Assembly (NCBI GenBank): GCA_900079685.1
Contig: LT599018.1
Location: 2,017,528 to 2,081,527 of the forward strand
Direction of reading: 5' to 3'
Origin: an uncultured delta proteobacterium
Lineage (GTDB): Bacteria; Desulfobacterota; Desulfovibrionia; Desulfovibrionales; Desulfovibrionaceae
Length of the DNA stretch: 64,000 nt
This document shows positions 16,925-26,486 of the stretch, piece by piece (position 1 is the first letter of the stretch; every line of letters starts with the position of its first letter). The notes beneath the pieces were generated by a model that was not told the origin of the DNA, searched no databases, and saw nothing but the letters and a program-made list of their open reading frames with translations. The translations under genes and the position numbers were made by a program.

Positions 16925-19189
16925 GTGAAACAACCGCTCAGCCTCAGGGTCAAGCTGCCCCTTTTCATACTGACAGCCGTTCTGGTGACCTTTTCGGTTT
17001 CCACGGCCTTTGTGCTGCACACGTCCCGGTCCGTCATTTCCTATGTCAAATCCAGCCGGATCGAAGACGCGGCCCATGCGGTGGGGCACGGCATATCCCT
17101 GCAAATCCAGCGGGCCGGGCGCGACATGGTCATGACCGCTTCGCTCCCGAACGTTCTTGAAGCCATAGAGCTGCCGCCAAACCCGCCGAAAGGCTCCGGG
17201 GACGACGCGGCCAGGATTGCCGTTTCCGCCCTGCTCGGCAGGGTGAAGCTCGCCTACGGGTACTACGACACCTTTTTCCTGGTGAACGATAAAGGCCAGC
17301 CCCTGGCCGGCGTTTACGACCTCTCGCACGACCTGACCAGCGGCAGGGGCGCCGAGCGGCTGCAAGCCTTTCTCACCAAAAACACGTTCGCGGTCGCGCC
17401 GCCCGTGCGCAGTAAGACTACCGGGGAAACGATCCTGCCGGCGGGGTTGAAACTTGTTTACAACGGCAGATCCGGCGCGCTCGTGGGGGCGCTCCAGCTC
17501 GCCAAAATGACGCGCGAGTCGCTCCGGGAGGCCACCCGCCCCGGCATTCTGCCCCTTGTCGTCGCGCAGGACGGCGACAACCTGACCGTCATCGGCAACA
17601 GTTCCAGAGACGAACTCCACCTGACCGCCGGTCCCTGGTTCCGGGAAATCCAGACGCGCGTCGCGGGCAGCATCACCATTCCCCTGAACGGGGAGAAGAA
17701 AACCATGGGGTTTTACCACATTCCCCAGACGGATCTGTACGCCATCGTCATCGCGGACGAGAGCTACATGCTCTCGTATGAAGCGGATATCCGGGGCGCG
17801 ACGATCGCGGCCAACATCTTGGCGGCCCTTCTGGCCGTCGGCTGCGTCTGTTTCTTCGTGTTCCCGGTCACCAGGGATATCCTGCGGCTGAGCCTTTTCG
17901 CAAAGGGCGTGACAGAGGGCAGGCAGGGCATCGCAACCGGCGTCGCCCGCAACGACGAACTCGGCAACCTTTCCGACAGCCTGGACCAGATGGTCGGCAC
18001 CCTTACCGAGATGGTCGTGCGGTCGGAAACGGCCACAAAGGCGAAGAGCGAATTTTTGGCCCGCATGAGCCATGAAATCCGCACGCCCATGAACGGCATT
18101 ATCGGCATGACCTACCTCGCCATGCGCGCCAACCCGGACGCGCGGCAGATGGACTACCTGCGCCGCATCGACAACGCGGCCAAAACCCTGCTCGGCGTCA
18201 TCAACGACATCCTCGATTTTTCGAAAATGGAAGCCGAGAAAATGGAAATCAACAATTCCAGCTTCCGGCTTTCCAGAATTCTCTGGTCCATCTACGACAT
18301 GCTCGCGCTCAAATGCGAGGAAAAGGGCATCACGCTCGATTTTGCCATGGCCGACGACGTGCCGGACATTATTGAAAGCGACCCCCTGCGCCTGGCCCAG
18401 ATATGCATCAATCTCTGCTCCAACGCCGTCAAGTTCACGGAGTCCGGCGGCGTCACCTTAAGCGTCTCACTCAAATCCCGCGAGGGGGATGACCTTTTGC
18501 TGCTGTTCGCCGTCAAGGATACCGGCATCGGCATACCGGCAAAAGAGCAAGAGCGGATATTCGACTCCTTCTCCCAGGCGGACGGCTCCACAACCCGCAA
18601 ATACGGCGGCACCGGGCTCGGCCTCGCCATCAGCAAAAGCCTCGCGCGCATGATGGGCGGCGACGTCGGGGTGGAAAGCGAACCGGGGAAGGGCAGCACC
18701 TTCTTTTTCACCATCCGGGCGAAAGTCGGCTCCGAAGCGGACCTTGCGGATGAGGAGAACGCCCCCGCGCTCCGCGAGCAGACGCCGCTGCCGGAGCTCA
18801 CGGTGCTCCTCGCGGAGGACAACGAAATCAACCAGGAAATCGCCCTGGAAATATTGCGGGACATGGGCGTTGCCGTCACCCTGGCCGTCAACGGCGCCGA
18901 TGCCGTGGAAAAATGGGAGGCCGGGCCGTACGACCTCATCCTCATGGACATCCAGATGCCCGTCATGGACGGGCTGACGGCCGCGAGCCGGATACGGTCG
19001 AGCGGCGCGCCCCGCTCGAAAACAGTGCCCATCATCGCCATGACGGCCAACGCCATGAGCGGGGACCGCGAAAAAAGCCTCGAGGCCGGTATGGACGACC
19101 ACATAACCAAGCCTCTCGACATAAGCGAGCTGCGCAGCGCGCTGGCTCTGTGGGGAACCGTCGCCAAAGCGGAAACCGCCGCATCCTGA
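16925..19189 (+). CDS. Hybrid sensor histidine kinase/response regulator
   Basis: This 754-residue membrane sensor has helix 1 ([19 protein letters not shown]), a ~275-residue periplasmic region, helix 2 ([18 protein letters not shown]), a HAMP-like linker, and the kinase core. The phospho-accepting H383 is in [13 protein letters not shown], the N box is NLCSNAVKF, and the ATP-lid motifs are DTGIGIP and [10 protein letters not shown] fused receiver follows with EDNEINQEI, phosphorylated D675 ([12 protein letters not shown]) and KPLD. I start at GTG 16925, which has GAGGG upstream; ATG 16811 is in frame but has no ribosome site. There is no separate output domain. The next gene encodes a sugar-binding lipoprotein without transporter, probably the ligand receptor for this kinase. 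Confidence 0.9.
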   Translation: MKQPLSLRVKLPLFILTAVLVTFSVSTAFVLHTSRSVISYVKSSRIEDAAHAVGHGISLQIQRAGRDMVMTASLPNVLEAIELPPNPPKGSGDDAARIAVSALLGRVKLAYGYYDTFFLVNDKGQPLAGVYDLSHDLTSGRGAERLQAFLTKNTFAVAPPVRSKTTGETILPAGLKLVYNGRSGALVGALQLAKMTRESLREATRPGILPLVVAQDGDNLTVIGNSSRDELHLTAGPWFREIQTRVAGSITIPLNGEKKTMGFYHIPQTDLYAIVIADESYMLSYEADIRGATIAANILAALLAVGCVCFFVFPVTRDILRLSLFAKGVTEGRQGIATGVARNDELGNLSDSLDQMVGTLTEMVVRSETATKAKSEFLARMSHEIRTPMNGIIGMTYLAMRANPDARQMDYLRRIDNAAKTLLGVINDILDFSKMEAEKMEINNSSFRLSRILWSIYDMLALKCEEKGITLDFAMADDVPDIIESDPLRLAQICINLCSNAVKFTESGGVTLSVSLKSREGDDLLLLFAVKDTGIGIPAKEQERIFDSFSQADGSTTRKYGGTGLGLAISKSLARMMGGDVGVESEPGKGSTFFFTIRAKVGSEADLADEENAPALREQTPLPELTVLLAEDNEINQEIALEILRDMGVAVTLAVNGADAVEKWEAGPYDLILMDIQMPVMDGLTAASRIRSSGAPRSKTVPIIAMTANAMSGDREKSLEAGMDDHITKPLDISELRSALALWGTVAKAETAAS

Positions 19190-19214
19190 ACGGATTCGGG
19201 AAAGGAAGAAACCG

Positions 19215-20258
19215 ATGCGTACCGTGAAAAATCACGCCAGGGTCATTGCCGTGTTCGCCGCCATGGCGCTTTTCGCCTCATGTCTCTGGGGGTGTGAAAC
19301 TCAGCAGCCGGAAAAATCCGCGAGAACCAAACCCCTCATCGGCATTCTGGTCTACAGGCAGGACGATACGTACATAGGCCTCGTGACCAAAGCCATCCGG
19401 GAGGCGCTGGCAAACGATGCCGAGGTGGAAATTCTGTACGCCGAGGACGACCAGTTGGTCCAGAACGAGCAGATCGTCGCCCTAATCAAGAAAAACGTCA
19501 GCGGCTTCGCCCTGAACATCGCCGACCCCCAGGCGGCCGCGACGGCGGTGGACACCATCAAGAAAGCCGGGGTTCCGGTCGTCTTTTTCAACCGCGAGCC
19601 CGACCTCTCCAGCATCAAAAGCTACGGCAAAGCCCGCTTCGTGGGCACGAACACCTTTGACGCCGGCATCATGCAGGGGGACATCGTCAAGGAACTGTGG
19701 GACAGGCACCCCGAATACGACAAGAACAGAGACGGCAAATGCCAGTACATTATGATCCAGGCCAACCTGGACAACCCCGAGGCCGTGGCGCGCACGGAAT
19801 ACAGCGTCAAACAGGCCAGGGCAAACGGCATCGCCATGCAGCAGCTCGGGGAAACGCTCCTCTGCAACTGGGACGAAAAACTGGCCTATGAAACCATGCG
19901 CCTGGTGTTCCCCATGTACGAAAATCGCGTGGAGTTGATACTTGCCAACAACGACACCATGGCCCTCGGCGCGGTAAAGGCCCTGAACGAGCACGGCTAC
20001 AACCGGGAAGGGGGCGGCCCGGCGCAGTTCATCCCGGTCGTGGGGGTGGATGCCGTGCCGCAGGCCGTCGCCGCCATCAAGAAGGGGGTCATGAGCGCGA
20101 CCGTGGTGCAGGACAGTACAGCCATGGGCAAAACCGTCGCCGCCATGATCCGTAACGCGGTCAACGGCAAAAATTTTCTGGAAGGCGTCCCGTACCCCTG
20201 GGACGAGAGCGGCATCGCCGTCCGCATCCCGTATTCCCGGTACTCCAACGGGCAATAG
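19215..20258 (+). CDS. MglB-like galactose/sugar-binding lipoprotein without transporter
   Basis: This 347-residue periplasmic binding protein of type I (RbsB/MglB fold) has a signal peptide ending at a probable lipobox (FASCLWGC, Cys at about 27). The mature part contains GILVYRQDDTYIGLVTKAI, DPQAAATAVDTIKKAGVPVVFFNREP, VGTNTFDAGIMQG, ELILANNDTMALGAVKAL and VVGVDAVPQAV, closely following MglB. No permease or ATPase gene is adjacent. The gene lies 25 bases after the hybrid kinase and has its own AAGGAAG ribosome site. A role as ligand-binding partner of the kinase, as in chemotaxis-style and LuxP/LuxQ-style sensing, is inferred from context. Confidence 0.87.
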   Translation: MRTVKNHARVIAVFAAMALFASCLWGCETQQPEKSARTKPLIGILVYRQDDTYIGLVTKAIREALANDAEVEILYAEDDQLVQNEQIVALIKKNVSGFALNIADPQAAATAVDTIKKAGVPVVFFNREPDLSSIKSYGKARFVGTNTFDAGIMQGDIVKELWDRHPEYDKNRDGKCQYIMIQANLDNPEAVARTEYSVKQARANGIAMQQLGETLLCNWDEKLAYETMRLVFPMYENRVELILANNDTMALGAVKALNEHGYNREGGGPAQFIPVVGVDAVPQAVAAIKKGVMSATVVQDSTAMGKTVAAMIRNAVNGKNFLEGVPYPWDESGIAVRIPYSRYSNGQ

Positions 20259-20271
20259 ACGCAGGGAAGCC

Positions 20272-20754
20272 ATGGCGCGCATCGTCATAGAACCGGCCTA
20301 CCGGAACCTTGAAGACATCCGGCAACTGTTCGCGGAATACGCGGCCTCGCTCGCCATTGACCTGGGGTTCCAGCGTTTTGACGACGAATTGCGGCAACTC
20401 CCCGGCAAATACGCGCCGCCGCGCGGCAGGCTGTTCATCGCGACGGTTGACGGAAAAAGCGCCGGATGCGTGGCCTTGCGCCCGTTTGACGACGACCGCT
20501 GCGAAATGAAACGGCTCTACGTCCGCGACGCGTTCCGGGGCCTCGGCATCGGGAGGCTTCTGGCGCAAAGGATCGTAGACGAGGCCGCTGCCATGGGGTA
20601 CGGCTCCATGCTGCTCGACACCCTTCTCCGCATGCCGGAAGCCCTGACGCTCTATGAGAAAATGGGCTTCACGAAAAGAGGGCCGTATTGCCACAACCCG
20701 GAACCGGACGCGGTGTACATGGAAAAAAGACTCAGGCCAGCAGACGCACCGTGA
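20272..20754 (+). CDS. GNAT-family N-acetyltransferase
   Basis: This 160-residue acetyl-CoA-dependent acetyltransferase has the core motif A (MKRLYVRDAFRGLGIGRLLAQRIVDEA; key Q/R-x-x-G-x-G/A given by R-G-L-G-I-G) and motif B (LYEKMGFTKRGPY). The segment FAEYAASLAIDLGFQRFDDELRQLPGKYAPPRGRLF is seen in a subgroup of uncharacterised GNAT proteins. The substrate is unknown. The gene starts 13 bases after the binding-protein gene and its 3' end overlaps the convergent methyltransferase gene by 23 bases. Confidence 0.88.
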   Translation: MARIVIEPAYRNLEDIRQLFAEYAASLAIDLGFQRFDDELRQLPGKYAPPRGRLFIATVDGKSAGCVALRPFDDDRCEMKRLYVRDAFRGLGIGRLLAQRIVDEAAAMGYGSMLLDTLLRMPEALTLYEKMGFTKRGPYCHNPEPDAVYMEKRLRPADAP

Positions 20755-22381
20755 GGCTCTGCGAATTGAACGCGTCCGCGCTCTGCAAGACTCTGGTTGC
20801 CTGAGCCTGGAACTCCTGTTCCCGGCGGATGCATTCCTCCAGCATCTCCGGCTCGAGGGGGATGCCCAACCGCCCCATGACGGAAGCCACCAGGACAAGC
20901 GTGCGGGTCGGCGTGCGGTCCGCGGGCGGGGCCACATTCGCGAACCAGGCGAGAGACTGGAACAGCCCGCGAAAGACGACGTACTGCAAGGGGACGGTCT
21001 GCCCGTCCCGTGTTTCCCATTCCAGGTCAAAAAAGATGTATTCACCTTGCGGCGCAACCGCGCAGTTGAGCGGCGTCGCGTCCAGGTATTTGCCGGGCAG
21101 CTGGCCGCCCATGGCCTTACCCCGCAAATAATCCACCCAGCCCTTGGCCCAGAGAGCAAGCGCCTGCACGTTCCAGCCCGGCGTGTTGATAAGCGGCACA
21201 AGGCTGTCGTGATACAGCGGGTACGGCAGATACGGCTCGTCCTCAAGGACGTTGGCCACCGGACCGTATTCCCTGCCGGGCAGGCCTGGTTCCAGATACT
21301 GCCGCCGCACCCGCACGGCGCCGTTTTCCCGGATAAACAGCGTCTCCTTGACGTATTCCGGCGCGCGCTGCGTTCCGTAATGGGCGACGCACAGCGCCGG
21401 ATCGCAGGCGCGCGCGCCGGGCTCCGGGGAGGCCGCGAAAAACAGGGAGTTACACAAGTCCAGCGCCAGGCCGTTGCGCACGATGGCGCTCGTCGCCGCT
21501 TCCAGAGAAAAACAATGCTCCGAAGCCGGCTGGCAATCCGCCCGGTAGCTGTTCAGGATAAAGGGCGTTATGTCCGGCGCGGCCGTTTCCCCATCAAAAC
21601 AGGCGGGACAGAGAACGGTTATGGGGAGCTTATAATCCGGCAGGGGAACGAACTGCTCGATGAAGGCGAACCCGGCGTCCTTCAGCAGGCCGAGCAGTTC
21701 CTTCCTGCCGAAGGTGACCGGGCTTTTGCCCGTGTACAGATCGTGCACGCCGAAAAAGGGCAGGCCGATATGGTCCTCGGCGGAACCGGCGAAGTATTTC
21801 AGCCCGAGCTGATTTTCTATGGCAAGCAGAAGATGTCCGCCCGGCTTGAGAAAGGATTTCGCCACGGCAAGCAGGGCCGCCTCCGGTTTTTCCGTTTCCG
21901 GCCCGAAGGCGCGGGCGTATTCCAGAACGCCGATGAGCGTGACCACGTCGAATGTTTCGTCGAGTTCCAGATCCTGAATGGTATCGTTGATGACGGTCAC
22001 GGAGGCGAGGTCGCGGCAGCGCGAGGCGGCGATGCCGGCGCGTTTCGGGCTCCCTTCCAAGGCTGTGACCCTGGCGGCGGTTTCGCCGAGGTAACGCGTC
22101 AGCGCGCCGCATCCGGCGCCCAGCTCCAGCACGCTTTTCCCCCGCAGCAGGTTCCCGAACGGGCGCAGGAGGAAGCTGCGGTTGTACCCCAGATGGTAAT
22201 GGGTGGGCCAATCCTTGATCGCGGCCGCCAGGGCGGGCGATAAGGTGCCGCAATCCGGGGTATTGGCGACGACCTCGGCGAGATAATCCTCTATCGGACC
22301 GTCGGAGTAGGTGAATGGCTGCGCGTTGCGCGGGGCGAGAAGGTTGCCGGCGATCTGCCGGTACCTGGATGGGGAAGGCAT
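20732..22381 (-). CDS. Class I SAM-dependent methyltransferase with large C-terminal extension
   Basis: The N-terminal half of this 549-residue protein is a Rossmann methyltransferase: motif I VLELGAGCGALTRYLGE (about residues 80-96), acidic loop ALEGSPKR, and FDVVTLIGVLEYA with FLKPGGHLLLAIENQLGLKYFAG. This last pattern occurs in methyltransferases of glycan and surface-polysaccharide clusters. The C-terminal ~300 residues contain LPPYPLYHDSL-like and GKYLDATPLNC, EYIFFDLEWE stretches that I cannot assign, although EYIFFDLEW recalls a kinase-like fold. The ribosome site GAGGAG precedes ATG 22381. The gene stands alone, convergent with the acetyltransferase gene. The acceptor is unknown. Confidence 0.75.
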   Translation of the reverse strand: MPSPSRYRQIAGNLLAPRNAQPFTYSDGPIEDYLAEVVANTPDCGTLSPALAAAIKDWPTHYHLGYNRSFLLRPFGNLLRGKSVLELGAGCGALTRYLGETAARVTALEGSPKRAGIAASRCRDLASVTVINDTIQDLELDETFDVVTLIGVLEYARAFGPETEKPEAALLAVAKSFLKPGGHLLLAIENQLGLKYFAGSAEDHIGLPFFGVHDLYTGKSPVTFGRKELLGLLKDAGFAFIEQFVPLPDYKLPITVLCPACFDGETAAPDITPFILNSYRADCQPASEHCFSLEAATSAIVRNGLALDLCNSLFFAASPEPGARACDPALCVAHYGTQRAPEYVKETLFIRENGAVRVRRQYLEPGLPGREYGPVANVLEDEPYLPYPLYHDSLVPLINTPGWNVQALALWAKGWVDYLRGKAMGGQLPGKYLDATPLNCAVAPQGEYIFFDLEWETRDGQTVPLQYVVFRGLFQSLAWFANVAPPADRTPTRTLVLVASVMGRLGIPLEPEMLEECIRREQEFQAQATRVLQSADAFNSQSLTVRLLA

Positions 22382-22525
22382 GGCGACTCCTCACGGCGGC
22401 ACGGTTGCGAAACAGAACAGGGAATGTGCGAACCTAGCGTTTTTTGCCGCGAGGAGCAAGATACCGGGAATCCGGCCTGTTTCCCCCGCGTTGCAATCCC
22501 GCCCCCGGCGGCATATCATAGCACC

Positions 22526-23836
22526 ATGCAGCGCTGGATCATGCATATCGACATGGACGCCTTCTACGCTTCCGTGGAGCAACGAGACAACCCCTCTTTA
22601 AAGGGGCTGCCCGTCATCATCGGCGGCGGGCTGCGCGGCGTTGTGAGCGCGGCGTCCTACGAAGCGCGCAAATACGGGGTCCGCAGCGCCATGCCCATGT
22701 TCCGGGCGCGCGCGCTCTGCCCGAACGGCGTGTTCCTGCGCGGCCGCATGGCCCGCTATGCGGAAGTCTCCCGCACGATCATGGCCGTGTTGCAAAATTT
22801 CTCCCCGGTGGTGGAAAAAGCCTCGGTGGACGAGGCCTTCCTCGACGCCACCGGGCTGCACCGCGTTTTCGGGCCGGTGGAAAACATGGCCCGGGAGTTG
22901 AAAAAGGCGGTCTTCGAGGCCACGGGCCTGACCTGTTCCGTGGGGCTCGCGCCCGTGAAGTTTCTGGCGAAAATCGCTTCGGACATGAACAAACCAGACG
23001 GGTTGACCATCGTGTACCCCGAGGACGTGCCCGGCCTTTTGGCGAAACTTTCCGTCGGGGACATTCCGGGGGTGGGCAAAAAGACCATGCCCTCGCTGGA
23101 GCGGCTCGGGGTGCGGTTCGCGGCCGATGTCGCCCGCTACCCGCGCGATTTCTGGGTCCGCCGCTTCGGCAAAATGGGCGGCGTGCTCTTTGACCGGGCC
23201 GGGGGCAAGGATGAGCGCGAGGTCATCCCCTTTGAGCCGCCCAAATCCGAAAGCGCGGAAAATACCTTTGAGGAAGACACCAAAGACCGGGAATTCCTCG
23301 TCACCTGGCTTTTGCGCCAGGCCGACCGGGTGGGACGGTCCTTGCGCAAGCAGGGCCTTGCCGGGCGCACCGTGACGTTGAAAGTCAAATACGCGGACTT
23401 CACCACCCTGACCCGCGCCAAAACCCTGCCCCACCGCACCAACGTGACGCGGGTCATCTTTGACACGGCGGTCGCGCTGCTGGAAGAATTAAACCCCGCG
23501 CAAAAGCTCCGCCTTATCGGGGTGGGAGTTTCCCACTTCGACGAAGAGGAAGCCGCCGCGAAACCAAAGGCCCTGCAACTCTCCCTTCTCGATGACGCGG
23601 GCGGGCCGAACCCCGCCGGAGAAAACCGCCGCGAACCGACCGTGGACATCAAACGGGAAAGCGCCCTGGACGCGGCTCTCGACGCGGTTCGCGACAAGTT
23701 CGGCTCGAACATGGTCATGCGCGGCCGCCTTCTGGAACGGGAGGAACGCTCTTCCGGCCCGGCGGCAGGCGCCGCGGCATCCGGGAAGCTGCCCAAAAGC
23801 CCGCCCCGCCGGGAGGATAAAGAAAATATGTCCTGA
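22526..23836 (+). CDS. dinB: DNA polymerase IV (Y family)
   Basis: This 436-residue translesion polymerase opens with MQRWIMHIDMDAFYASVEQRD, the first catalytic Asp region. It has the second acidic pair in KASVDEAFLDATG, the helix-hairpin-helix thumb GDIPGVGKKTMPSLERLG, and a little-finger domain with LRKQGLAGRTVTLKVKYADF. The C-terminal ~60 residues are extended, charged and Pro-rich, with no clear beta-clamp motif that I can be sure of. The start at ATG 22526 gives the usual beginning before the first Asp; the ribosome site is weak. No SOS (LexA) box was recognised upstream. Confidence 0.93.
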   Translation: MQRWIMHIDMDAFYASVEQRDNPSLKGLPVIIGGGLRGVVSAASYEARKYGVRSAMPMFRARALCPNGVFLRGRMARYAEVSRTIMAVLQNFSPVVEKASVDEAFLDATGLHRVFGPVENMARELKKAVFEATGLTCSVGLAPVKFLAKIASDMNKPDGLTIVYPEDVPGLLAKLSVGDIPGVGKKTMPSLERLGVRFAADVARYPRDFWVRRFGKMGGVLFDRAGGKDEREVIPFEPPKSESAENTFEEDTKDREFLVTWLLRQADRVGRSLRKQGLAGRTVTLKVKYADFTTLTRAKTLPHRTNVTRVIFDTAVALLEELNPAQKLRLIGVGVSHFDEEEAAAKPKALQLSLLDDAGGPNPAGENRREPTVDIKRESALDAALDAVRDKFGSNMVMRGRLLEREERSSGPAAGAAASGKLPKSPPRREDKENMS

Positions 23837-23909
23837 CGGCTTGATTTGCCTTCCCGTCCACTATAGACTCGCGTTTACGCCAAGTATCCGGCCCATGTCG
23901 AAGGTGTGT

Positions 23910-25537
<1,628 letters not shown>

Positions 25538-25563
25538 GGACAGTTTCCGAGGCCTGCCGTATC

Positions 25564-25750
25564 CGCAAAAAAGCAGGGCGCCGGGCGCCCTGAGGCCGTT
25601 GACAAAGTCTTCTTTGGCAACGGCCCGCCGCGTAGGCGTAGGCGGGATTCATTCCCGCCGTTAAACGCTGGAGCGAGCGTGCCTTTACAAACCCCGGCTT
25701 TGCGGGGTTTGTCATCAGCCTGAGGGCGCCGGGCGCCCTGCTTTTTTGCC
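25564..25750. repeat. Inverted-repeat element, copy 2 (~187 bp)
   Basis: The ends are imperfect inverted copies of ~43 bases: GCAAAAAAGCAGGGCGCC on the left (from 25565) and GGCGCCCTGCTTTTTTGC on the right (ending 25749), followed inward by CCTGAGGCCGTTGACAAAG (25589-25607) and TTTGTCATCAGCCTGAGGG (25708-25726). Inside are two small hairpins, one made of GGCGGGA and TCCCGCC, the other of AAACCCCG and CGGGGTTT. The inner core matches the element at 9162-9354. It sits between flavodoxin and the convergent muramidase, ending two bases from the muramidase stop, and both ends can act as terminators. Confidence 0.75.
25721..25749 (+). terminator. Terminator at the right end of repeat copy 2
   Basis: AGGGCGCC and GGCGCCCT pair and are followed by GCTTTTTTGC on the plus strand. 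The mirrored left end at 25566-25592 serves the minus strand. Confidence 0.7.
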
Positions 25751-25751
25751 G

Positions 25752-26486
25752 CTATTGCGCGCGTTGGCGGCCCTGCCGGGCAACGCACCGTTTATAGGCG
25801 GCCTCGAGTTTTTTGTCGTAGCCGTTTTTGGCATAGGACGGGCCGTTGTATTTTCGCGCGAAGGAGCGCCAGTCTTTCTTCCGCAAGGGCTCAACGAGAT
25901 TGTTCGCCTTGAGGTAGGCCACAAACGTCCGCAATTGCCCCTGCGCGGTCCGCTGCGCCTCCACAAAGGCCGCGATGTCGCCATACCCGCACCGTTTGTA
26001 GTTGGATCCGAGTATCTGGAACGCGCCCCAAAGCGTCGCGCCGAGCGCGGCTTCCTTGTGGATGGCCATGGCCTCTTCCAGCCGCGCGTATTCCTTTTCC
26101 CCCCGCGCGTAATGACGGTTTGTCCATTTCTCGTAGACAATGCCGGGGTGTTTGCGGCCGAGCGGGACGGGGTCCATACCCCTTTGCCGCAACGCTTTCC
26201 AGAAAAGCTGGCCCTCGAAAACGATTACGGGTTTCCCCGACGGAAGAAACCCCCGCCCGCCCGATTCCACTTCCAGAACGGCCCGTAAAACGCAGGGGGA
26301 GATATCCAGGGAGGCGGCAAGATCCTCCGCCGCGTCTTGTGGGATTTCCCCGGCCCGTGCCGGAGGAATCGCAAAAACCGCGACGGCGAACACGACGAGC
26401 ATTCCCGCGAGGAGCGTGGCAAAGAATACCGTGGGGGATTCGGCAAGGCCCGTCGGCAGGCCGCGCTTTGCCCCGCGCGGTTTCAT
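25752..26486 (-). CDS. N-acetylmuramidase-domain protein, membrane-anchored or secreted
   Basis: This 244-residue protein has an N-terminal hydrophobic segment (TVFFATLLAGMLVVFAVAVFAIPPARA) that is a signal anchor or a long signal peptide. The rest matches the N-acetylmuramidase family (the DUF3380 type also found in phage endolysins): LEVESGGRGFLPSGKPVIVFEGQLFW holds the probable catalytic Glu, and GATLWGAFQILGSNYKRCGY and YNGPSYAKNGYDKKLEAAYKR are family hallmarks. Its start overlaps the stop of the ABC exporter gene by four bases (ATGA), so the two are co-translated. It may remodel peptidoglycan, or be an effector of the exporter; the latter is only inference. Confidence 0.85.
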   Translation of the reverse strand: MKPRGAKRGLPTGLAESPTVFFATLLAGMLVVFAVAVFAIPPARAGEIPQDAAEDLAASLDISPCVLRAVLEVESGGRGFLPSGKPVIVFEGQLFWKALRQRGMDPVPLGRKHPGIVYEKWTNRHYARGEKEYARLEEAMAIHKEAALGATLWGAFQILGSNYKRCGYGDIAAFVEAQRTAQGQLRTFVAYLKANNLVEPLRKKDWRSFARKYNGPSYAKNGYDKKLEAAYKRCVARQGRQRAQ

